From contig CAJTWC010000006.1 of NCBI GenBank assembly GCA_910580185.1, positions 35,001 to 99,000 on the forward strand: a DNA stretch of 64,000 bases, given 5' to 3'. Within the stretch, counting starts at the first letter, position 1. Each line of letters opens with the position of its first letter. This document shows, piece after piece, positions 17,363 to 26,399 of the stretch. The DNA comes from an uncultured Bacilli bacterium. Its GTDB lineage: Bacteria > Bacillota_I > Bacilli_A > RF39 > UBA660. Under the pieces are notes generated by a model. It was given only the letters and a program-made list of their open reading frames with translations. It had not been told where the DNA came from and made no database searches. A program made the position numbers and the translations under genes.

Positions 17363-17379
17363 GAAAGGAGATGTTACTT

Positions 17380-18201
17380 ATGAATGATTTTAAGACAGAA
17401 GAAGAATTTTTAAAACAGTATAATCCAAATAAGTATGATAAGTTATCTATTACAGCTGACATAATTATATTTAGTATTTCTAATGAAGAAAAAGATAATT
17501 ATCGAAAGTTAAATAAGAAAAACTTTAGCATATTATTAGTTAAAAGAGATTCTTTTCCATTCAAAGATAAGTGGTGTTTGCCTGGAGGATTTTTAAGAAA
17601 TGATGAAGATCTTGACTGTGCTGCCAAAAGAATATTAAAGAAAGAAACAAATCTAGAAAACATATACTTAGATCAACTATATACATTTAGTAATCCTAAT
17701 AGAGATCCTAGAATGAGAATAGTTTCAACATCATATATGTCTTTGATAGATAGAAATATTTTAACTAACAAATTAAATTATAATGCTAAGTGGTTTAATG
17801 TAACTGTTGATGAAGAAGATGATAAAGTTAATATCATTTTGGAAAATAAAGAAGATATAATAAATTTTACATTAAAAAAAGAATATGGCGAGAAAGATAA
17901 AAGTCACATAACTTATAAAGTTATAGAAAATGATAAGTTAGCATTTGACCACGCAATAGCAATTGCAACAGGAATTAAAAGGCTGAAAAACAAAGTAAAA
18001 AATACAAACATTGCATTTAATTTAGTGTCAGAATATTTCACATTAAGTGAATTACAACAAGTATATGAAATTATTTTAAATAAAAAATTACTGGATCCAG
18101 CTTTTAGAAGAATGATTGCTAATAAAGTCATAAAGACGGATAAGATAAGAAAAGATGGCGGGCATAGACCATCTGTATTGTACAAATTTAATAATGAATA
18201 A
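17380..18201 (+). CDS. NrtR-like Nudix-domain transcriptional regulator
   Basis: 273 residues. The N-terminal Nudix domain (about 20-150) has a degenerate box (LPGGFLRNDEDLDCAAKRILKK and onward). A C-terminal winged-helix domain follows, with TLSELQQVYEIILNK, FRRMIANK and the family-typical end GGHRPSVLYKF. NrtR regulators sense ADP-ribose or related nucleotides and often control NAD metabolism. The start at 17380 has AAAGGAG at ideal distance; an ATG at 17371 would touch the SD. Two inverted repeats flank its promoter, so autoregulation is likely. First gene of a three-gene operon with unknown partners. Confidence 0.85.
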   Translation: MNDFKTEEEFLKQYNPNKYDKLSITADIIIFSISNEEKDNYRKLNKKNFSILLVKRDSFPFKDKWCLPGGFLRNDEDLDCAAKRILKKETNLENIYLDQLYTFSNPNRDPRMRIVSTSYMSLIDRNILTNKLNYNAKWFNVTVDEEDDKVNIILENKEDIINFTLKKEYGEKDKSHITYKVIENDKLAFDHAIAIATGIKRLKNKVKNTNIAFNLVSEYFTLSELQQVYEIILNKKLLDPAFRRMIANKVIKTDKIRKDGGHRPSVLYKFNNE

Positions 18202-18214
18202 GTAGGTGATAATC

Positions 18215-18952
18215 ATGAATAAAGATAACCTAAAAACAACAAGAAAACTATACAAAGATAAGTTAAAAGAAAGAGATACTTTATTAAGATGCTCTCAAAA
18301 CAAAAGTGTTCAAAAATATATTAATATTATGGACTTAGAAAAACCAAAAATTCCGTCAAATGAAGATATAATACTTGAAATACTAAAGCAAAATCAAGAA
18401 GAAAATATATCCATATTTAATTATACAGATGGTGGAATATACATATATACTAGTACTTATGCAAAGTACGAAAATTATGCAGATGAATATTCACCACACA
18501 GTTATCTAATAAATAGTGATGGTAAAAAACGACTTGAAGAAGCACAAAAAAAAGAGCTACGCGACAAAATGTATAAAAGATGGCAAAAAGACTTTTTATG
18601 GACATATAGTTCTTTTTACAACTTACAAACTAGTAAATTTATACACCAAACCGATAACTATCCGATAAAAGATGAGCTTGGTAATAATATTGATAAAGCA
18701 CATCTACAAGCAAGCACTTTCATAACTTTTCCAAGTTTAAAGAAAAAATTAGATAGTTTACCACCATTTTGTCCATTTAATCTAAAAGAAGAAACGGATT
18801 TTTCTATAAAGAGTTTAGATATTTTAAGAGCACAGTTTTATATAATGTTGATGAATAATAATTATAATGATGTTTTAGAATATTATAGTGATGAAGATAA
18901 TTGGCAAGCAATAGAGGAAAATGCAAATAAATATTTAATAAAAAAAATATAG
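18215..18952 (+). CDS. Unknown protein in the NrtR-like operon
   Basis: About 245 residues, charged and soluble, with no signal peptide. The start at 18215 follows AGGTG by 7 bases; the stop of the regulator gene is 13 bases before it. Segments such as SIFNYTDGGIYIYTSTYAKYENYADEYSPHS are not recognised. Its operon position suggests control by the NrtR-like protein. Confidence 0.7.
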   Translation: MNKDNLKTTRKLYKDKLKERDTLLRCSQNKSVQKYINIMDLEKPKIPSNEDIILEILKQNQEENISIFNYTDGGIYIYTSTYAKYENYADEYSPHSYLINSDGKKRLEEAQKKELRDKMYKRWQKDFLWTYSSFYNLQTSKFIHQTDNYPIKDELGNNIDKAHLQASTFITFPSLKKKLDSLPPFCPFNLKEETDFSIKSLDILRAQFYIMLMNNNYNDVLEYYSDEDNWQAIEENANKYLIKKI

Positions 18953-18973
18953 AAGTAACAGCTTCAAATGTTA

Positions 18974-18981
18974 GGGGGGGG
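18974..18981 (+). repeat. Eight-G homopolymer forming the RBS of the next gene
   Basis: A run of eight Gs in a very AT-rich sequence lies 8 bases before the ATG at 18990 and is the only SD candidate. Its length is sensitive to slippage. Confidence 0.85.
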
Positions 18982-18989
18982 AAAATATT

Positions 18990-19742
18990 ATGAAATTTTA
19001 CGCAAGAGATAAGGATAAAATATTAATATACAGTTATGTGCCAAATGAAACCAAAATATATGACTTTAAAAAAAGAGAAATAGAAGGTGAAAAAGAAGGA
19101 CCTCATTGGGTATTTGGCCATATCGATACAAAAAAAGATTATTATGGTGGCGGAAGTTTAGAAATAAAAAGTACTGATGTAAAAGAATTAAAATGGTTAC
19201 ATTATATAAAAGATGAATCTAAAATACCAGACGAAAGAAAAAAAGATTTATATGAATCATACTACAGTGCTAATGTAAATGATTACTACATAGAGAAAGG
19301 CTTAGGTGCTAAAAAACCAAAGAAAGGCTTTTACTTAGAAACTTATTCACCTACTGATATTAAAATAGATAATAAAGGTATCATTCTTCCACCAAGTATA
19401 AATGCTGAAATAGATAAAAACATACCAAATACTGGTCGTACTTATGAGGCTATTGTTATAAATGAAAGCTTAATTATGCTAGAGACAATTCAATTAGGAT
19501 TTATTTACTTCGATGATGATAGAGAATATGACTTAATTAATAATACAGATGTATTAAAATGTTTTGAGTTTTCTCAAGAAGATGAGTTTAATATTTCTGC
19601 ATTAGAAATATTATACAAAGATGAAACTTGGCATAAGAGAGCAGATTTTCATGAACCTAAAACAAATATATTTCAATATACTTTAAACATGGCAAATAAG
19701 GGTGCACGAATAATTAATAGAGTAAATCAACTAAAAAGATAA
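18990..19742 (+). CDS. Unknown protein, last gene of the NrtR-like operon
   Basis: 250 residues, soluble. Recognisable but unassigned segments include HWVFGHIDTKKDYYGGGSLEIKS and a C-terminal NMANKGARIINRVNQLKR. Translation starts behind a G8 tract. The operon ends at a strong bidirectional terminator at 19733-19777. Confidence 0.7.
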   Translation: MKFYARDKDKILIYSYVPNETKIYDFKKREIEGEKEGPHWVFGHIDTKKDYYGGGSLEIKSTDVKELKWLHYIKDESKIPDERKKDLYESYYSANVNDYYIEKGLGAKKPKKGFYLETYSPTDIKIDNKGIILPPSINAEIDKNIPNTGRTYEAIVINESLIMLETIQLGFIYFDDDREYDLINNTDVLKCFEFSQEDEFNISALEILYKDETWHKRADFHEPKTNIFQYTLNMANKGARIINRVNQLKR

Positions 19743-19777
19743 AGTAATACTTATTATAGTATTATTTTATCTTTTTT
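19733..19777. terminator. Bidirectional terminator between convergent genes
   Basis: Long stem AAAAAGATAAA(g)TAATACT / AGTATTA(t)TTTATCTTTTT with a 6-base loop. It serves the plus operon ending at 19742 and the minus Nudix gene ending at 19754. Confidence 0.8.
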
Positions 19778-20338
19778 TAATATTTCCTCAAGTTTGAAAG
19801 CTATCTTTCCATAATTTTTATCATTGTATAAATCATCAATTCCTATCCATTTATACCCTGTGGATTCTTCTTCATCTATTTTTATTTCCACCTTTTCATC
19901 TAAAATAAACAGATATCTAAAATCAAAATGATAATGTTCAGGTAAGTTTCTTTTTTTATTATACTCAATTACATGAGTATCAATTTCTATAGGAACTAAA
20001 TTATCATAAGTAATTTTCAACTGCTCTAAATTCTCTAGTCCAGTTTCTTCTCTAACTTCTCTTTTAGCAGTTTCTAAAGGATTTTCATCTATCTTTTCTG
20101 TATGTCCACCCGGAAATAAAAACATATCTAAAGTTTTATGATGTAACATTAAAAACATTCTTTCTTTTGAAGCGTATATAATACCACTAGCAGTTATATG
20201 TCCATTAAAATTATTTCTATCAGTTATCTCATCATCATTATGTGAATTTAAAAATTCTATTAGTTTCTCTTGCCTTTTATTTTCTTCTGAAAATACATTT
20301 AAATAATCATATACAAGTTTTAAAATTTCATTTCTCAT
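19754..20338 (-). CDS. Nudix hydrolase
   Basis: 194 residues with an intact Nudix box in GGHTEKIDENP followed by LETAKREVREETGL (about residues 76-101). It would hydrolyse a nucleoside diphosphate linked to a group X; substrate unknown. An N-terminal extension of about 45 residues is mostly helical. The downstream neighbour ends at a shared terminator. Upstream, 18 bases away, is the frameshifted nucleotidyltransferase gene, so the two were probably co-transcribed. Confidence 0.85.
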   Translation of the reverse strand: MRNEILKLVYDYLNVFSEENKRQEKLIEFLNSHNDDEITDRNNFNGHITASGIIYASKERMFLMLHHKTLDMFLFPGGHTEKIDENPLETAKREVREETGLENLEQLKITYDNLVPIEIDTHVIEYNKKRNLPEHYHFDFRYLFILDEKVEIKIDEEESTGYKWIGIDDLYNDKNYGKIAFKLEEILKKDKIIL

Positions 20339-20356
20339 AATCTTTTCTTACCTCCT

Positions 20357-21018
20357 TTAGTATGTATTATTAATATAAGAAATATTTTTAAAATACATTT
20401 TAGAATCAATTTCTATACTTTCTTCATTTCTTAACATAAAAGCATTATATAATATTTTTCTATATTCTTCTGGAATTTCCATATCTTTAGATCTTTTATA
20501 TATTTCATTATAAGATAAGCATAATATTTTTAAGCGATAATAAATTAAATCTCTGGTAACATAAAAACAAGATTTATAAAACATATCATTAGCTAAATCT
20601 ATATTACCACTTTTATATACCCTAACTGATGATAAAGCTACCCTAAATTAAAATTAATGTCTGCTAGTAAATTATCAATTATGATTTTTGGAGATTCTAA
20701 TTCTTCTAGAACTTTTTTTCCATATAACGTTTTAGCACCACCGCTAGTTAAAATACTCATATATATATTTCTTTCAAACGGTGTATCAATATCATAATTT
20801 AGTATTTCAGATAATCTAAATGGATATATTGCATAATCACTATCTTTTACTAATTCTAATATATGGCTTCTTGAAACATATATATCATCTTTAAAAATAA
20901 CTCCAATTTCATAGTCACTTTTACTATTGCAAGAATCAGTAGCTTTAGAACCATATAAAAATATAGAATATGGGTTAAAGTTATTAACTAAAATCTCTAT
21001 AACTTCTTCTAATTGCAT
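20357..21018 (-). pseudogene. MNT-type nucleotidyltransferase gene with a one-base frameshift
   Basis: The first part (20638-21018, 126 codons) has the nucleotidyltransferase motif IFLYGSKATDSCNSKSDYEIGV. The frame stops at TAG 20638-20640, directly after GGG (plus strand CCC 20641-20643). Adding one G there continues smoothly into NLGVALSSVRVYKSGNIDLA and on into the downstream reading frame (20357-20584), giving a protein of about 220 residues with a helical C-terminus. A GGGG to GGG contraction is the simplest cause. It could be a true pseudogene, a phase-variable site or a sequencing error. The start codon lacks a strong SD. Confidence 0.75.
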
Positions 21019-21056
21019 ATTAACTTTCTCTTCTATATATAGTTTATCATATTTTT

Positions 21057-21080
21057 AAAAAAACACCTAAAAGGTGTTTT
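21057..21080 (-). terminator. Terminator of tRNA-His
   Basis: Minus-strand stem AAAACACCT / AGGTGTTTT with a 3-base loop, followed by Ts. Confidence 0.75.
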
Positions 21081-21090
21081 ATAATCAAAG

Positions 21091-21167
21091 TGGGGCGGAG
21101 TAAGGGAATCGAACCCTTGAATGCTGGTGCCACAAACCAGTGTGTTAACCACTTCACCAACTCCGCC
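21091..21167 (-). tRNA. tRNA-His (GTG anticodon)
   Basis: 77 nt including an encoded G-1 and CCA. The anticodon arm is CTGGT-TTGTGGC-ACCAG with anticodon GTG. The acceptor pairs GCGGAGT with ACTCCGC, and the extra 5' G faces discriminator C73, the tRNA-His identity element. The T-arm AAGGG-TTCGATT-CCCTT is regular. Confidence 0.95.
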
Positions 21168-21268
21168 ATAAAATGCATGCATTTAATAAATGCTAGTAGT
21201 ATTTTAGCAAACATGCCAAAGAAAATCAATATATAATTTAAAAAATATATAAAAATTAAGTTGCTAGT

Positions 21269-21302
21269 AAAAAATGATTGATACATAAGATCAATCATTT
21301 TT
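21269..21302 (-). terminator. Terminator of the zinc-ribbon gene
   Basis: Minus-strand stem AAAAATGATTGAT / ATCAATCATTTTT with a 7-base loop and a T-run, directly after the stop at 21304. Confidence 0.75.
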
Positions 21303-21303
21303 A

Positions 21304-21483
21304 TTATCTATTATTATTTTTATTTTCAAATTTAGCTTTTTTAGCTGCTCTACATTCTTTACATCTTACAGGTTCATTAGTTAGACCTTTTTGTGCATAA
21401 AATTCTTGTTCACCAGCAGTAAAAACAAATTCCTTACCACAGTCTTTACATACGATTTTCTTATCTTCGTAATTATTGTTCAT
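21304..21483 (-). CDS. Small zinc-ribbon protein
   Basis: 59 residues beginning MNNNYEDKKIVCKDCGKEF. Two CxxC pairs (C12/C15 and C41/C44, in VCKDCGKE and RCKECRAA) form a probable zinc ribbon. It belongs to a widespread family of small zinc-binding proteins in Firmicutes and has a basic, Asn-rich tail. Function unknown; a nucleic-acid or ribosome contact is possible. The start has a perfect AAGGAGG 6 bases upstream. It has its own terminator. Confidence 0.85.
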   Translation of the reverse strand: MNNNYEDKKIVCKDCGKEFVFTAGEQEFYAQKGLTNEPVRCKECRAAKKAKFENKNNNR

Positions 21484-21614
21484 GTTAGTCCTCCTTACTT
21501 ATATTGATTCAAATTTTTTATGATATAGGAAACAACTTAAATAAGGAGCTCTTGTCATTAAAATATATAAATCTTTAATAAGTATATCACATTTATATGA
21601 TAATTAATAGTTAT

Positions 21615-22808
21615 TTATTCATCACTGTCAAGTAACGCAGCACTCTTAATTGTATTAGTTCCATACTTTTTATTTATCTTGTCCATTGCTTTTTGAACCT
21701 TATCTCTTTTCTCTAATTTTCCGGCTTCCTCAAATAAAGATACTTGTTCATAAGTTTTATCGGTAAAATCACTTACTCTAAGACCTACTAACCTTATTGA
21801 ATCACCTTTCCACATATCTCTTAATAATATGCAAGCATTTTCATATATATCTTCATTTGATGATATTGGATTAACTAATTTTTTTTGATGCTGGTAATTA
21901 AAAAAATTATTATTCTTAAGTTGTACTGCTATTACTGTTGCGTATTTTCCTTCTGCTCTAAGTCTAATACCAACCATGTCTGATAACCTTCTAAGTATTT
22001 TTTTTAAACCTGGAATATTATCCACGTCTTCTGGTAAAGTAGTAGAATGGCTTATTCCTTGATTTTTTGGAATAGGTCTTTCTACTGGGGAATCATCTAT
22101 TCCGTTTGCGTATTCATGCATCATTTTACCGCTGGATTTAAAGTATCTAGTGAGCATAGTTATATCTGCTTTTGCTAAATCCTCTATAGTATTTATACCT
22201 AATTCATGTAACTTCTTACTAGAGCTTTTACCTACCATAAATAATTCATCAACCAAAAGTGGCCACATTTTAGTTTTAACTTCATCTTCAAATAAAGTAT
22301 GAACCTTATTAGGTTTTTCAAAATCACTAGCCATTTTAGCGCACACCTTAGTATTTGCAACACCAACATTTACAGTAAAACCTAAAGTATCGTATATCTC
22401 ATCTTTTATTTTATAGGCAAGTTTAACCGGATCACCAAACATCATTTCCATACCAGTCATATCCATAAAACACTCATCTATTGAATACCTTTCAATAACT
22501 GGAGTATATTTACATAATATTTTATAAAAGGCATTAGAATACTCTGTATATTTTTGCCTATCAGAATGAACCACAAATAATTTATCAACTTTTCTTCTTG
22601 CCGTGTAAAGGGGCTCACCAGTTACTATACCTGCTTTTTTAGCGGGAAAACTTTTTGCAACCACAACACCTCTTCTTTTTTTCTCATCCCCGCCTACTAC
22701 CGCAGGTATCGTTCTTATGTCTAATTTACTACCATTTTTTAGCATTTCAATAGCAGACCACGATAGAAATGCATTATTAACATCAATATGAAATATTACC
22801 TTTTTCAT
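21615..22808 (-). CDS. dinB: Y-family DNA polymerase IV
   Basis: 397 residues. Catalytic acids are visible: D9 in IFHIDVNNAF and D111-E112 in YSIDECFMDM. A helix-hairpin-helix follows (VGKSSSKKLHELGINTIEDL), then a little-finger domain. The enzyme carries out translesion synthesis. The start at 22808 follows GAGGTG at normal spacing. A longer frame from 22829 would start inside the TATAAT -10 box, so it is rejected. Confidence 0.92.
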   Translation of the reverse strand: MKKVIFHIDVNNAFLSWSAIEMLKNGSKLDIRTIPAVVGGDEKKRRGVVVAKSFPAKKAGIVTGEPLYTARRKVDKLFVVHSDRQKYTEYSNAFYKILCKYTPVIERYSIDECFMDMTGMEMMFGDPVKLAYKIKDEIYDTLGFTVNVGVANTKVCAKMASDFEKPNKVHTLFEDEVKTKMWPLLVDELFMVGKSSSKKLHELGINTIEDLAKADITMLTRYFKSSGKMMHEYANGIDDSPVERPIPKNQGISHSTTLPEDVDNIPGLKKILRRLSDMVGIRLRAEGKYATVIAVQLKNNNFFNYQHQKKLVNPISSNEDIYENACILLRDMWKGDSIRLVGLRVSDFTDKTYEQVSLFEEAGKLEKRDKVQKAMDKINKKYGTNTIKSAALLDSDE

Positions 22809-22833
22809 TTCTATCACCTCTATTAACATTATA

Positions 22834-22858
22834 CTAAAAAAATCCCATTTTGGGATTA
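22834..22858 (-). terminator. Terminator after the membrane-tailed nucleotidyltransferase-like gene
   Basis: Minus-strand stem AATCCCA / TGGGATT followed by T7. It overlaps the stop codon of the upstream gene and lies just before the dinB -10. Confidence 0.7.
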
Positions 22859-23566
22859 TTTTTTAAAACAAATGTACGCTACTACAAATAATAATATTAC
22901 AAGTGTTGATAATATTACTATTAGTATAATATTATTATCGTTAGTTTCTTTAGTTGTTATTTTAACTTCAGCATTAGAAACACTTTCTCTAACTACTTTT
23001 AGTACACTTTCATCGGATATTTTATTTAATAAGTGTATAGTTTCAGAAGTTGGATTTCCTGGCTGCTGCTCTCTTGTTTCCTTATCTACTAAAATAAATT
23101 CTGGGCTCATTATCCTAAGTTTACTCTTACCAAATTTAATTAGTCTTATTACACTACTCTTTGAAATAGTTGGTATTAACTTTCTTTTAAGTTTTATTTT
23201 AGTACCATCTTTATTTATTGCATAAGTTTTTATTGTTAAATTATTATCTATTAAAGAGTATGGAAAAAATCCTACCACTGTTCCTTGGTATTTTATTTTA
23301 AAACCATAATCTTCTTTAGAATACTTTTTTGAATCCGAAAAAAAATCAAATTCGTACTCCTTTGTAAGTTCCTTTATTTTCCTTCTTACCATTTCAATTT
23401 TTTTATTTTTTACTAATATGTAAAAATCAGAATGATATTCTAAAGACTCTCTTTCAGTAACAAGATATGGAACAATACTGCCAGATATTGCTATATTATT
23501 TATGATTTCTTCATCTTCAAAAAGGGTTATGATAATATCAATTATGTCATTGTAATTACTTTTCAT
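22856..23566 (-). CDS. Nucleotidyltransferase-fold-like protein with C-terminal membrane anchor
   Basis: 236 residues. The N-terminus has a GS-containing loop (IAISGSIVPYLV) and a later acid in EYHSDFYILV, resembling the GS...D-x-D pattern of aminoglycoside-type nucleotidyltransferases, although the second Asp is Tyr. A single hydrophobic helix near 212-233 ends in KK, with no signal peptide, so the enzyme domain would face the cytoplasm. SD AGGAG supports the start. Activity is uncertain because the metal-binding pair looks incomplete. Confidence 0.62.
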   Translation of the reverse strand: MKSNYNDIIDIIITLFEDEEIINNIAISGSIVPYLVTERESLEYHSDFYILVKNKKIEMVRRKIKELTKEYEFDFFSDSKKYSKEDYGFKIKYQGTVVGFFPYSLIDNNLTIKTYAINKDGTKIKLKRKLIPTISKSSVIRLIKFGKSKLRIMSPEFILVDKETREQQPGNPTSETIHLLNKISDESVLKVVRESVSNAEVKITTKETNDNNIILIVILSTLVILLFVVAYICFKK

Positions 23567-23614
23567 AGCAAGCTCCTATTTTAATTAATATACTTTAATT
23601 ATATAATAATTTTT

Positions 23615-23848
23615 CTAAAATACAATCAAAAATATAAATAATAATATACAAATTATAGTAAATCTAACGTGAAATATACTTTGAAACTTAATTTTTCTAA
23701 TGTTTTCAATTAATGTGGGCGCAAAAACTAATATTATTATCATAAAAGAAATTAAAAATTTAATAATATTCAAATCAAAAAATAAATAGATAGATAAAAA
23801 TAGCATAATAATTTGAATTATAAAATTTAAAAATATATATTTTCTCAT
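23615..23848 (-). CDS. Possible small membrane protein
   Basis: 77 residues with two or three hydrophobic segments and a short basic loop (ENIRKIKFQ). No SD is present, and TATAAT lies directly before the ATG, so a leaderless message would be required. It may be a chance reading frame in AT-rich DNA. It lies between rsmI and the nucleotidyltransferase-like gene on the same strand. Confidence 0.35.
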   Translation of the reverse strand: MRKYIFLNFIIQIIMLFLSIYLFFDLNIIKFLISFMIIILVFAPTLIENIRKIKFQSIFHVRFTIICILLFIFLIVF

Positions 23849-23868
23849 ATTATATTTTATGGAATTTA

Positions 23869-23899
23869 AAAAATAAAGTGTTAAATAACACCTTATTTT
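23869..23899 (-). terminator. Terminator of the rsmI operon
   Basis: Minus-strand stem AAAATAAGGTGTTA / TAACACTTTATTTT with a short loop and Ts, overlapping the rsmI stop region. Confidence 0.65.
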
Positions 23900-24741
23900 A
23901 ATATATCTTTTAAATTTAATCCTGCATTATAAATATCTTTTTTTGGAAGATCAGTTTTTTCTTTATTAATAATATTAACAGCTTCTTTAATAGAAATATT
24001 ATTTTTAACCATCTTATCTATTATTAATGCCTCTATGCTTATTTCGTCTTTTTCTTTTCTAATTTGATTATTACTAATCAATATTACATATTCACCCTTA
24101 GAAGTATTAGGATCCTCTTTTAATTTATCATATACATACTCTATTTTACCACTTATACTTTTTTCGTGAACCTTAGTCAATTCAGAACATACGCATACCG
24201 CGCATCCTGGCATTTCACATTTTATCTCTTCCAATAGCCTCAAAATCCTTTTTGGAGATTCATATAATACCTTTGTCTTTACTTTAGAATGTTTTATTTC
24301 ATCAAATAACGCTTTTTTGGGTTTATTATCAGTTGGTACAAATCCATAAAAGGAAAAAGATGAAGTATCAAGACCACCAATTGATAAAGCTGTTATTACT
24401 GCTGAACATCCTGGCACACCAATAACCTCTATATTATTTTTTCTAGCTTCACTTATTAAAATATAACCTGGATCAGATATACACGGTGTACCTGCATCAG
24501 AAACTAAAGATACATTCATACCACTTTGTAAATCCGATAATACTTTTTCTACTTTTTCTCTTTCATTAAACTTATGATACGAGGCCATTTTATTTTTTAT
24601 ATCAAAGTGATTAAGAAGCTTAATAGTTTGTCTTGTATCTTCTACTAATATATAATCTGAATTTTTTAAAGTTTCAACTGCCCTTGGTGAAAAATCACCT
24701 AAATTACCAATTGGAGTTGCAACTACATATAAAATACCCAT
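23893..24741 (-). CDS. rsmI: 16S rRNA C1402 2'-O-ribose methyltransferase
   Basis: 282 residues. It has the tetrapyrrole-methylase fold with RsmI motifs: YVVATPIGNLGD at the N-terminus, VEDTRQT, VSDAGTPCISDPG (SAM site) and FYGFVP. It methylates C1402 of 16S rRNA, tuning decoding. SD AGGTG supports the start. It is third in a minus operon after a thioredoxin-like membrane protein and a Nudix hydrolase, with gaps of 17 and 14 bases. Confidence 0.95.
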   Translation of the reverse strand: MGILYVVATPIGNLGDFSPRAVETLKNSDYILVEDTRQTIKLLNHFDIKNKMASYHKFNEREKVEKVLSDLQSGMNVSLVSDAGTPCISDPGYILISEARKNNIEVIGVPGCSAVITALSIGGLDTSSFSFYGFVPTDNKPKKALFDEIKHSKVKTKVLYESPKRILRLLEEIKCEMPGCAVCVCSELTKVHEKSISGKIEYVYDKLKEDPNTSKGEYVILISNNQIRKEKDEISIEALIIDKMVKNNISIKEAVNIINKEKTDLPKKDIYNAGLNLKDILK

Positions 24742-24755
24742 ACTATCACCTACTT

Positions 24756-25148
24756 TTAATCTATTAATCCTTTATTGTGTAAATCCTCAAATATTAATTT
24801 ATCTACTGGAGATATTTTATCAACATCACAGTATTTAAGCCATACTATTTTATCAATTTCAGAGTCTTCTTTTAAAATGCCTTTAAAATCAGCCATGTAA
24901 CAACTCATTTTAACAACAATACCCTCTTTTTTTCCATGTGCTTGAGCTTTAAACGTACCATAATATTTAATACTATCCGTTAATATATCAACTGATAATT
25001 CCTCTTTTATTTCTCTAGTTAATGTTTCCACATCATTTTCAAAATTTTCTCTTTTTCCTCCAGGGATATAATACGTATCTTTTCCCTTAGATAAAGTACT
25101 AAGTATTTTCTTATCCTTAATATATATCCACGCAATCTTATCTATCAT
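24756..25148 (-). CDS. Small Nudix hydrolase
   Basis: 130 residues with a Nudix box in PGGKRENFENDVETLTREIK followed by EELSV (about residues 29-53). The size fits MutT-type nucleotide or dinucleotide pyrophosphatases; substrate unknown. AAGGAGG precedes the ATG. In an operon with rsmI. Confidence 0.85.
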   Translation of the reverse strand: MIDKIAWIYIKDKKILSTLSKGKDTYYIPGGKRENFENDVETLTREIKEELSVDILTDSIKYYGTFKAQAHGKKEGIVVKMSCYMADFKGILKEDSEIDKIVWLKYCDVDKISPVDKLIFEDLHNKGLID

Positions 25149-25165
25149 AAATCCTCCTTATATAA

Positions 25166-26308
25166 TTAAAAATTAAAAGTTAACCATAATGGTTTTAAAC
25201 CTAACAAAATCCCAATAAATAAAATTATTATAGAACTTATTACTACCCCATTTTTATCAACAAGTTCATATAATTTTAGCTTAATAAATATTTTCTGTAA
25301 TAATATATAAAATAAAATATAAATTAAAGCAATAATTAATAAGTAAACAATCAATAATACCATTTTAAGTATGAATGATAATTTATGATATTCAAATATA
25401 TTTAATATCATATCTGGCACTCCGCCATAGTTCATAAGTGATATTAAAACGGTAACTATTATAAGTATAAACGATGATAATATTATTAAAATACTTTTAA
25501 ATTTATTTGACTTAGTAACATTTGTAGTATTATTTTCATTATCTAAGCTCTTTAATATTTTTATTAGTCCTAAAACTCCTAAAATAATTAGTAAAACAGA
25601 TACCAAGGTTCTAAAACCATTAATCAAATTTAAATATCCATCATATTTAATACCAGATATTAAAAGTGTAAAATAAAGAAGTATCATAAATATAATAGAT
25701 GACACACCAACTATTAAAGCCTTTTTCTTATTTTTAATATTTATAAGTAATATTGATATTAATAAAATCCCCCAAAACATAGATATATTAAATGCATCTA
25801 ATAATCCCAATAATACCGTGGATAATAATACATTAGTCTTCTTTAAGTTTTTACCGAACAATTTATATTCATAAGAATTATTAGGATTATTTTTTTCCCT
25901 ATCTACTACCCCTAAATGAATTCCCACCTCATCAACAAAGTTATTTTTACTTGCCTTGTTTATATGGTAAATATAAGTTTGGTTAGTAGTATTACTTGAA
26001 TAACCTATTATTGGAGTATTATCAATAACTACAAATGGAACTCCTCTAACGTTAATATCTAAATAGTTTGCAACATCATTCATTATTTCCTTATTATCGC
26101 CATTATTCCAAACTTCATATTCTACCAAGTTAAGATTATATTTACTTTTTACTGTATTTAAATAATCCCTTGCTTCTTCACAGTGTGGGCATGTATTTCC
26201 ATAAAAGACATAAACATTAACTTCTTTTGCTTTTATTTTAAAATTAAAAGAAAAAAATATTAAAACAATAAACAATAAAATAAAAAACGTTCTTTTAATA
26301 ATATTCAT
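25166..26308 (-). CDS. Extracytoplasmic thioredoxin-like domain fused to a CcdA-like membrane domain lacking cysteines
   Basis: 380 residues. Signal or anchor helix (7-25). The thioredoxin-like domain (about 29-130) has C40-P-H-C43 and a cis-Pro in RGVPFVVI. About six transmembrane helices follow. The LLDAFNISMFWGILL segment corresponds to the DGFNPCAFWVLL motif of CcdA/DsbD-type proteins, but the NPC cysteine is absent and there is no second membrane cysteine. CcdA proteins move electrons through that pair, so this protein must work differently, or the thioredoxin domain may act as an oxidase or get electrons elsewhere. First gene of the rsmI operon. Confidence 0.72.
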   Translation of the reverse strand: MNIIKRTFFILLFIVLIFFSFNFKIKAKEVNVYVFYGNTCPHCEEARDYLNTVKSKYNLNLVEYEVWNNGDNKEIMNDVANYLDINVRGVPFVVIDNTPIIGYSSNTTNQTYIYHINKASKNNFVDEVGIHLGVVDREKNNPNNSYEYKLFGKNLKKTNVLLSTVLLGLLDAFNISMFWGILLISILLINIKNKKKALIVGVSSIIFMILLYFTLLISGIKYDGYLNLINGFRTLVSVLLIILGVLGLIKILKSLDNENNTTNVTKSNKFKSILIILSSFILIIVTVLISLMNYGGVPDMILNIFEYHKLSFILKMVLLIVYLLIIALIYILFYILLQKIFIKLKLYELVDKNGVVISSIIILFIGILLGLKPLWLTFNF

Positions 26309-26368
26309 ATTACATCATTCCTTATAAGTGCTAATAAAATTATAACACCTCGGTATTAAAAATACATC

Positions 26369-26392
26369 AAAAAAACACCAATTAGGTGTTTT
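26369..26392 (-). terminator. Terminator of the small membrane protein gene
   Basis: Minus-strand stem AAAACACC / GGTGTTTT with a 5-base loop and Ts, just after the stop at 26400. Confidence 0.7.
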
Positions 26393-26399
26393 AATTATA

